Assembly: GCF_047461615.1 (NCBI RefSeq)
Contig: NZ_JANSHI010000002.1
Location: 124,001-188,000 of the forward strand
Source of the DNA: Thermostichus sp047461615
GTDB lineage: Bacteria > Cyanobacteriota > Cyanobacteriia > Thermostichales > Thermostichaceae
DNA length: 64,000 nt
Reading direction: 5' to 3'
Shown here: positions 58,625 through 64,000 of the stretch, in pieces
Numbering within the stretch: the stretch's first letter is position 1
How the letters are laid out: every line of letters begins with the position of its first letter
Position numbers and translations under genes: made by a program
Notes under the pieces: model-generated
Database searches by the model: none
The model's input: the letters and a program-made list of their open reading frames with translations, nothing else
Told to the model about the DNA's origin: nothing

Positions 58625-59629
58625 CTAGACGGGCGCAGGGACAAGACAGGCTTCCAACTTTTGCCGCAGCTTGGCCGTATCGAGGTGCTGGCCGATGAGC
58701 ACCAACTGGTTTTTGGGCTGGCGAGGCCACTCATCGCTGCCGAGGGTGTAGCGTCGGCCGCTGAGGTGGAAGATATACCGCTCTGGGCTTTCTTCAAACC
58801 ATAGGATCCCTTTGGCCCGAAAGACCGCCTCAGGCAACTCGTTGAGAAAGTTCTGGAAGGCGTCCAGAGAGAAGGGCCGATCGCTTTCAAAGGAGAGGGA
58901 GTTAAAACCCTCAACCTCGATGTGGCTGCGGTGCGAGTGGCCATGCTCATGGTCGTGTTCGTGGTCGTGCTCAGCGTCGTGGGCTTCCTCCTGGGGCAGG
59001 GAGCTGGGCTGAAACAGATCGGTATCTAGGATGAGCTCTAGGGAAACAACGCTGTTGACCGTGCGCAAGATGCGGGCATCTTCCTTGATCTCGCGGATGC
59101 GTTTTTCCAAGCGCTCAATTTCTGCCGCTTCGACGAGGTCAGTTTTGTTGAGGAGGATGACGTCCCCACAGGCAATTTGGCTGTAGGCTACGTCGCTGTG
59201 GAACAGATCGGGGGCAAAGTTGCTAGCATCCACCAGGGTGATAATCGAATCAAGCCGCGTCAGATCCCGCAATTCCGGTCCCAAGAAGGTGAGGGCAACC
59301 GGCAAGGGATCCGCCAGCCCAGTGGTTTCCACCACCAGATAGTCGATTTTGTCCGAGCGCTCCATCAGGCGCAGCACGCTGTCGACAATGTCATCGCGAA
59401 TGGTGCAGCAGATGCAGCCGTTGTTCAGCTCCACTAGGTCTTCTTCGCTGGAGATAATCAGCTCGCCGTCGATGCCGATTTCCCCAAACTCGTTGACCAG
59501 CACCGCCGTGCGCATTCCCTTTTGATTCCTGAGGATGTGGTTTACGAGAGTGGTCTTCCCACTCCCCAGAAAGCCGGTGATGATGGTAACGGGTAAGCCC
59601 CGCTTAGGCACTTCAAGGGTTGTGGTCAT
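58625..59629 (-). CDS. COG0523 (CobW/YjiA-type) GTP-dependent metallochaperone
   Basis: 334 residues. Walker A GFLGSGKTTL at residues 19-28, the metal-binding C-x-C-C of the family in NNGCICC (72, 74, 75), and a His/Asp-rich segment (HDHEHDHEHGHSH) in the linker, likely binding zinc or a similar metal. A C-terminal CobW domain follows (SLSFESDRPFSLDAFQNFL; WFEESPERYIFHLSGRRY). Such proteins deliver metals under zinc limitation or for other cofactors; the client is unknown. No Zur site was identified in the 113 bp before the divergent GDT1-type gene. Confidence 0.88.
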   Translation of the reverse strand: MTTTLEVPKRGLPVTIITGFLGSGKTTLVNHILRNQKGMRTAVLVNEFGEIGIDGELIISSEEDLVELNNGCICCTIRDDIVDSVLRLMERSDKIDYLVVETTGLADPLPVALTFLGPELRDLTRLDSIITLVDASNFAPDLFHSDVAYSQIACGDVILLNKTDLVEAAEIERLEKRIREIKEDARILRTVNSVVSLELILDTDLFQPSSLPQEEAHDAEHDHEHDHEHGHSHRSHIEVEGFNSLSFESDRPFSLDAFQNFLNELPEAVFRAKGILWFEESPERYIFHLSGRRYTLGSDEWPRQPKNQLVLIGQHLDTAKLRQKLEACLVPAPV

Positions 59630-59742
59630 AGCGCGCTGCCAATGTGGATGTCCTTCTTCTACCTTACCTGCGTCCGCAGGGGACTAGCTCCAGCGGCTAG
59701 GCCATGCAGTAAGCTAATGAAGGCGGTTAGGAAGCGGGTGCT

Positions 59743-60465
59743 ATGGCTTTGCTGCCCTTTTGGCCGGAGCAGTTGGGGTTAGCCCTGCCGCTACCTCTTG
59801 TAACCTCTGCTTCTGAGAACAACCTGGGAGAGGGATCGCCACTGCGCCTTTGGCTGGTTACCTTTTTAACGGTTTTTGTGGCGGAAATGGGTGACAAGAC
59901 CCAGTTGGCAATCTTGCTTCTAAGCGCCCAGTCCCAGTCTCCCTGGGCCATCTTTTTTGGCTCGGCCAGTGCCTTGGTCACCGCCACCTTGCTCAGTGTC
60001 CTGTTGGGGGGATGGCTAGGTCAGGTGATCCCGGCAGCCTGGGTAGAGTGGGCGGCGGGAGTGGGCTTTTTAATGATCGGAGTCTATGTGCTGTGGCGGG
60101 AGTGGCAGAGTGCTCGCCTAGAAAGGAACGTGGTGAACCGAGAAAACGGTAGTCCAGCCTCCTCTTTTTCTCTCCGGCCAATAGCCAATCAGGCTGCTTT
60201 GGTCAGCTTTGCCTCAATTCTGGTGGCCGAAATGAGCGACAAAACCCAATTGGCTACGCTGCTCCTCAGTGCCCGCTCGCAAGACCTGACAGTAATCTTC
60301 TGCGGGGCTGCTGCGGCCCTCATCAGCGCTAGCTTTCTCGAGGTGTGGGCCGGAGCCTGGGTGGCGCAGCTTATCCCCCCACGTTGGATGAAAACCCTGG
60401 CGGGCGTGGGATTTGTTCTCATTGGCCTAGGCTTGCTGGGAGAGTCCCTGGCTGCCGGCGGCTAG
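59743..60465 (+). CDS. GDT1/UPF0016 cation (Mn/Ca) transporter
   Basis: 240 residues with two homologous halves, each bearing the family motif: VAEMGDKTQLAILLLSAQ near residue 47 and VAEMSDKTQLATLLLSARS near 163, and about six membrane helices. Homologues include the Synechocystis Mn exporter Mnx and plant thylakoid/Golgi GDT1 proteins that move Mn2+ or Ca2+. Mn export or supply to photosystem II is the likely role. It is divergent from the metallochaperone gene. Confidence 0.9.
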   Translation: MALLPFWPEQLGLALPLPLVTSASENNLGEGSPLRLWLVTFLTVFVAEMGDKTQLAILLLSAQSQSPWAIFFGSASALVTATLLSVLLGGWLGQVIPAAWVEWAAGVGFLMIGVYVLWREWQSARLERNVVNRENGSPASSFSLRPIANQAALVSFASILVAEMSDKTQLATLLLSARSQDLTVIFCGAAAALISASFLEVWAGAWVAQLIPPRWMKTLAGVGFVLIGLGLLGESLAAGG

Positions 60466-60566
60466 GAGGTTTGGAACGGCCCTGTCCTCTAGGGCTGGAT
60501 CCCTGGCGGGGAGCTCTCCCCTAAACCTGCTATTGTATTGCAGGGGTGGGCTGGAGCGGAGGAGTT

Positions 60567-61316
60567 ATGAAATACCGACGGATTCTCCTGAAGCTAAGTG
60601 GCGAAGCCCTGATGGGGGATCGTTCCTACGGGATCGACCCCAAGGTTTTGAGTTTCATTGCCAACGAGGTAGCCACGGTGGTGCAAGCCGGGGTACAGGT
60701 GGCCATTGTGGTGGGAGGGGGCAACATCTGGCGTGGGCGCCAAGAGGCGGCTGCGCAGGGAATGGATCAGGCCTCTGCTGATTACGTGGGCATGTTGGCC
60801 ACCGTCATCAACGCCTTGGCCTTGCAGGATGCTATTGAGCGGGCCGGGATCCCGACGCGCGTGCAGACGGCCATTGCCATGCAGGAGGTGGCAGAGCCTT
60901 ACATTCGTCGCCGCGCCATTCGTCACCTGGAAAAAGGGCGGGTGGTGATCTTCGGGGCGGGTTCCGGCAACCCCTTCTTCACCACTGACACCACGGCAGC
61001 CCTGCGAGCAGCGGAGATCGACGCCGAAGTCATTTTCAAGGCCACCAAGGTGGACGGGGTTTACGATGCCGATCCCAAAACTCACCCCCAGGCCCGCCGC
61101 TACGATGTCCTCAGCTACCAGGATGTGCTGACCCGCGATCTGCGGGTGATGGATAGTACGGCCATTGCCCTCTGCAAGGAAAACCAACTCCCCATCGTCG
61201 TCTTTGACTTGACTACCCCTGGCAACATTTATCGGGCTGTGCAGGGAGAGCCCATCGGCACCTGGATTGGCCAAAGGAGTTCGGGGAGCAACGGGATCGA
61301 CAAGCCTTCTCCCTAG
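60567..61316 (+). CDS. pyrH: UMP kinase
   Basis: 249 residues from ATG 60567, with GGAGGAG ahead. Hexameric bacterial UMP kinase of the amino-acid-kinase fold: KYRRILLKLSGEALMG, VVGGGNIWRG, ADYVGMLATVINALALQ, GAGSGNPFFTTDTTAALRA, and ATKVDGVYDADP. All typical. mltG follows after 99 bp. The usual downstream frr (ribosome recycling factor) is not next here. Confidence 0.97.
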   Translation: MKYRRILLKLSGEALMGDRSYGIDPKVLSFIANEVATVVQAGVQVAIVVGGGNIWRGRQEAAAQGMDQASADYVGMLATVINALALQDAIERAGIPTRVQTAIAMQEVAEPYIRRRAIRHLEKGRVVIFGAGSGNPFFTTDTTAALRAAEIDAEVIFKATKVDGVYDADPKTHPQARRYDVLSYQDVLTRDLRVMDSTAIALCKENQLPIVVFDLTTPGNIYRAVQGEPIGTWIGQRSSGSNGIDKPSP

Positions 61317-61415
61317 GGCTCCGACTTGCTGGAGGTCAGGGGAGGATATGATGATTTTGCTGCCGACAACCAAGGCAGGCTGGGGCAGGGTTTCCGCCAT
61401 GGAAAGAGGAAGGCG

Positions 61416-62564
61416 ATGACGGCTCAGGGGCCCAGGGATCCCCTCTCGTCCAAGCGCGCTGCAAAGCAAAGCGCTGAGGCACCCCTGGCTGCTGTGCAGC
61501 ACCTCCGCAAGCGTGGGAGCCAGCGTTTTTGGCAGAGCTTGATTTTTCTGCTGGTTCTATCAGGAGGATTGGGCTACTGGCGATGGCAAACCTGGCTTCA
61601 GCCAGTGGGGGGTTCAGAGCCAATCCAAGTAACGATTCAGCCGGGCAGCAGCAGCCGCCAGATTGGGAGACAACTCCAGCAAGCAGGGGTGATCCGCTCG
61701 GCGCTGGCCTGGGAGCTGTGGAGCCGCACCTTGGGGCGCAACTGGCTATTTCAGGCGGGCACCTACGCTCTGGATCCCAACCAAGACATGCTGGCAGTGG
61801 CCCAGCAACTGCGACAGGGCCGCATTCTGCAACGGCGGCTCACCATCCCGGAGGGCTGGCGGATTCAACAGATTGCGGAGGCTTTGGCCGAGCGCAATTG
61901 GATCCCAGCCGAGGTCTTCATCGCCACGGCTCGTGTGATCCCTCCCCTCGATTGGCTGCCTCCCAACCTCAGCTCCCTAGAAGGCTACCTCTTCCCCGAC
62001 ACCTATTTCTTCCCTGCCGAGCAGCTGGAGGGATCCCTGCCGGATCGCCAGAAGGCTGAGCTAGTCATCAACGCTATGCTGCAGCGCTTTGCCGAGGTGG
62101 CCCTGCCCCTGTTTCGGCAGCATGCCACCCCTCTCTCGCTGCACGAGTGGGTTACCCTGGCGAGCATCGTGGAGCGGGAGGCTGCAGTGTCAGAAGAGCG
62201 GGCCCTGATTGCAGGCGTCTTTTTGAACCGCCTCAAAGCAGGAATGCCGCTGGCTGCCGACCCAACCGTAGAATACGCCCTCAACATCCAGCAAACCCCA
62301 GCCCGCCGTCTCACCCTTGCCGAGGTGCGCACCCCCTCTCCCTACAACACCTACCTCAACCCCGGCCTGCCTCCTGGCCCCATTGCCAACCCTGGCCTGG
62401 CCAGCCTGAGAGCTGTTTTAGAGCCTGAGGAGACCGACTACCTCTACTTTGTGGCCCGCTACGATGGCACCCACGTTTTCAGCAGAACCCTAGCGGAGCA
62501 CGAGGCGGCCCAACGGCAAATTCTTAGTCAACTTCAGCAACCTCCTTCGCCAACAAGTCCCTAG
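61416..62564 (+). CDS. mltG: Endolytic murein transglycosylase MltG
   Basis: 382 residues from ATG 61416. One N-terminal transmembrane helix (about residues 40-58), a LysM-like periplasmic region (IQVTIQPGSSSRQIGRQL), then the YceG core with GYLFPDTYFF and the catalytic Glu in LASIVEREAAVSEE, plus SPYNTYLNPGLPPGPIANPG near the end. MltG cleaves nascent peptidoglycan and limits strand length. yqeG starts 2 bp after its stop. Confidence 0.94.
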   Translation: MTAQGPRDPLSSKRAAKQSAEAPLAAVQHLRKRGSQRFWQSLIFLLVLSGGLGYWRWQTWLQPVGGSEPIQVTIQPGSSSRQIGRQLQQAGVIRSALAWELWSRTLGRNWLFQAGTYALDPNQDMLAVAQQLRQGRILQRRLTIPEGWRIQQIAEALAERNWIPAEVFIATARVIPPLDWLPPNLSSLEGYLFPDTYFFPAEQLEGSLPDRQKAELVINAMLQRFAEVALPLFRQHATPLSLHEWVTLASIVEREAAVSEERALIAGVFLNRLKAGMPLAADPTVEYALNIQQTPARRLTLAEVRTPSPYNTYLNPGLPPGPIANPGLASLRAVLEPEETDYLYFVARYDGTHVFSRTLAEHEAAQRQILSQLQQPPSPTSP

Positions 62565-62566
62565 CG

Positions 62567-63037
62567 ATGGTTCGCAAGCCTTGGTTTAAGCTCCTGCAGC
62601 CGGATGTGGTCGTGGATGGCACTGTCTTGCAGCTGCAGACAGAGGAGCTGCGGGCCTGGCAGGTAAGGGGCATCATCTTTGACGTAGACGACACGCTGGT
62701 GCCGAGCCGTCAGACCGAGGTGGATCCAGCAGTAGCGGCTTGGCTAGAGCAGTTGCGCCCCCACTTTCAGATTTGGCTAGTGAGCAACAACCTCAACCGC
62801 AACCGCATTCGGCAAATTGGCGAGCGTTTGAACCTACCTTTCATTCACGGGGCTGGCAAACCCTCGCGGCGCGCCCTGCGACAGGCTGTGGCGCACATGG
62901 GCTTGCCGGTCGAGGCAGTGGCCATAGTAGGCGATCGCCGGTGGACGGATATTCTGGCGGGCAACCGGCTGGGCTTGGTGACCGTCCTGGTCAACGGGGT
63001 CGGCCCAGGGAAACAGCAGCAAATTCTGCCAAGCTGA
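62567..63037 (+). CDS. YqeG-family HAD phosphatase
   Basis: 156 residues. The HAD type IIIA signature is complete: motif I GIIFDVDDTLVP near residue 39, motif II WLVSNN near 70, and motif III AIVGDRRWTDILAGNRLG near 124. Bacterial YqeG proteins are predicted phosphatases; plant and cyanobacterial relatives act on phosphatidylglycerophosphate in phosphatidylglycerol synthesis, which would matter for thylakoid lipids. That role is inferred. It is coupled to mltG with a 2-bp gap. Confidence 0.88.
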   Translation: MVRKPWFKLLQPDVVVDGTVLQLQTEELRAWQVRGIIFDVDDTLVPSRQTEVDPAVAAWLEQLRPHFQIWLVSNNLNRNRIRQIGERLNLPFIHGAGKPSRRALRQAVAHMGLPVEAVAIVGDRRWTDILAGNRLGLVTVLVNGVGPGKQQQILPS

Positions 63038-63144
63038 CCCCTTGGCCCAAGTTTTTTGTAAAGTGACGAGGTAGCCGGATCCCCCCTTGCGGCCCAGTAG
63101 AAACCCTCCCCCTCGTCAAATCTGCCCTGGAACAGGTAAAGCCC

Positions 63145-63714
63145 ATGCTGCAAAAATCCCTGCGCTTAGTTCCGTCTCTACCCCATGGACGAAGTTGGCT
63201 GAGCAGCTTGCTGGCCGTACCCTTGCTGGTTGCAGCCTCTCCTGCCTGGGGCCTGACCCCAGTGGCCCGTCCCGATCTCGCCAAGCTCAAACGGGCAGCA
63301 GTCATTGGGGTAGTTGACTCCAGCACCCTGGTTGTGCAAATTGAAGGGGACCTACAGGCGCGGCTGGTGCACCTGATTGGGGTCGATCCCTTGCCAGGGG
63401 GGATCAACCCTACTTGGACAGAGCTGCGGCGGCAAACCCCTCTGCCTATCTACGCTGCCGGCCAATACCTAAAAACGACTTTGCTGGGGCGCGAGGTGCT
63501 CTTAGAGCTGGATCCGGCCCTTGCTCCTGGACCAACCCTGCCCGCCTACGTCTGGCAGGCCCACACCCTCATCAACCAGGAGGTGCTGTTTTTGGGGCAT
63601 GGCCTGCTAGCAAGGCAAACGGATGGCCTCAAGTACGGACTTATCCTCAAGGAAGCTGCCAATGCTGCAAAGCAGCAGGGCCGAGGCTATTGGGCCCCCT
63701 ATGGCCCCCGCTAG
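63145..63714 (+). CDS. Secreted staphylococcal-nuclease-like protein, probably inactive
   Basis: 189 residues with a signal peptide (SLLAVPLLVAASPAWG). The mature part follows the SNase fold pattern: VIGVVDSSTLVV, QARLVHLIGVD, a conserved AGQYLKTTLLGREVLLEL, then YVW...LINQEVLFLGHGLL. The active Arg35 and Asp40 equivalents (R and D of ARLVHLIGVD) are kept, but Glu43 and Arg87 equivalents are not evident (PLPGG; LPAYVW). It may be a non-catalytic secreted domain. Confidence 0.65.
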   Translation: MLQKSLRLVPSLPHGRSWLSSLLAVPLLVAASPAWGLTPVARPDLAKLKRAAVIGVVDSSTLVVQIEGDLQARLVHLIGVDPLPGGINPTWTELRRQTPLPIYAAGQYLKTTLLGREVLLELDPALAPGPTLPAYVWQAHTLINQEVLFLGHGLLARQTDGLKYGLILKEAANAAKQQGRGYWAPYGPR

Positions 63715-63823
63715 GGCTTCTGATTACTTTGCCTTATTGGTCGCATTATAGTGGTATCTCGAGGGGGCTCTTGGCGCCGCCAGCCAGATCCTTGAGGATC
63801 CACACCGGCAGTTGGAGTTCTCT

Positions 63824-64000
63824 ATGGCCGATGGATTGCCGTTTACCCTAGATCAGCTCCTCATCGTCCAAGCCATTGCCCAGGAGGGAAGTTTTCGTCG
63901 GGCTGCTGACAGTCTATTCATCTCCCAGCCGGCGGTTAGCTTGCAAGTGCAGAACCTGGAGCGCCAGTTGGGGGTAGTGCTGTTTGACCGGAGCGGGCGC
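63824..64000 (+). CDS. LysR-type regulator, RbcR-like (5' part)
   Basis: The first 59 residues of a gene cut by the window end. MADGLPFTLDQLLIVQAIAQ followed by GSFRRAADSLFISQPAVSLQVQNLERQLGV is the winged helix-turn-helix of a LysR regulator and closely resembles RbcR/Ycf30 (LPFTLDQL-type start), the regulator of rubisco genes in cyanobacteria and red-lineage plastids. NdhR/CcmR is the other possibility. The ligand domain lies outside the window. Confidence 0.8.
   Translation, partial: MADGLPFTLDQLLIVQAIAQEGSFRRAADSLFISQPAVSLQVQNLERQLGVVLFDRSGR

Noticed and set aside
60594..61502. Open frame of 302 codons antisense to pyrH
   Set aside because: pyrH is complete and conserved; the antisense frame has no domain or RBS.
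63041..63057. Terminator after yqeG (CTTGGCCCAAG then T-run)
   Set aside because: The stem is only 4 bp with a 3-nt loop; too weak to call with confidence.

Overview
The window is a gene-dense cyanobacterial chromosome segment of about 60% G+C. Photosynthesis genes mark the organism: cytochrome b6f petB-petD, photosystem II cytochrome c550 psbV with a tandem psbV2, a CpcS-type phycobiliprotein lyase, the photosystem II S4-domain protein, the nitrogen regulator NtcA, and at the right edge a LysR regulator resembling RbcR. The palindrome GGGATCCC and its GGATCC core are extremely frequent (13 copies of GGATCC in the first 2.5 kb), while the classical cyanobacterial HIP1 octamer GCGATCGC is rare. 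From memory this pattern fits the thermophilic hot-spring Synechococcus JA-type (Thermostichus-like) lineage. That placement is an inference.

Left third (1-24 kb): an HD phosphohydrolase tail, a cluster of short repeats and purD; two tandem lipoprotein genes (one only 51 codons); an AllA-like protein; sigma factor SigF; a TPR protein; an Ig-like/secreted protein pair; hisD; a MarR regulator; a TM2-domain protein; an ABC exporter pair; mfd; cytochrome bd oxidase cydAB with a clear terminator; a mechanosensitive-channel-like protein; then rimI, a probable 6S RNA and purK.

Middle (24-44 kb): trmD, then the translation and transcription block secE-nusG-rplK-rplA, the L10 leader, rplJ-rplL and a strong terminator; the protein-insertion block yidC, jag-like and DUF177; an S4-domain gene and tRNA-His; hyuA; conserved membrane proteins; a CpcS-like lyase; ctpA divergent from petBD; leuB; and ntcA, whose upstream region carries a perfect NtcA box plus a -10 element, so autoregulation is predicted. 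An M61 peptidase is divergent from ntcA.

Right third (44-64 kb): an AT-rich island with a coiled-coil membrane protein and a frameshifted PD-(D/E)xK nuclease-like gene; psbV-psbV2; a LapA-like protein overlapping an alkaline-phosphatase-superfamily gene; a PerM-type transporter, fabI and aspS; remnants of a zinc/manganese ABC transporter; an RRM RNA-binding protein; rsmG; guaA; a COG0523 metallochaperone; a GDT1-type transporter; pyrH, mltG, yqeG; an SNase-like protein; and the start of a LysR gene.

Most of the window is ordinary core genome. The parts that best repay a second look are the AT-rich nuclease island, the tandem lipoproteins, the short-repeat cluster, the 6S RNA candidate, the palindrome just before cydA and the metal-transporter remnants. 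No intact transposase, CRISPR array, prophage or rRNA gene was seen.
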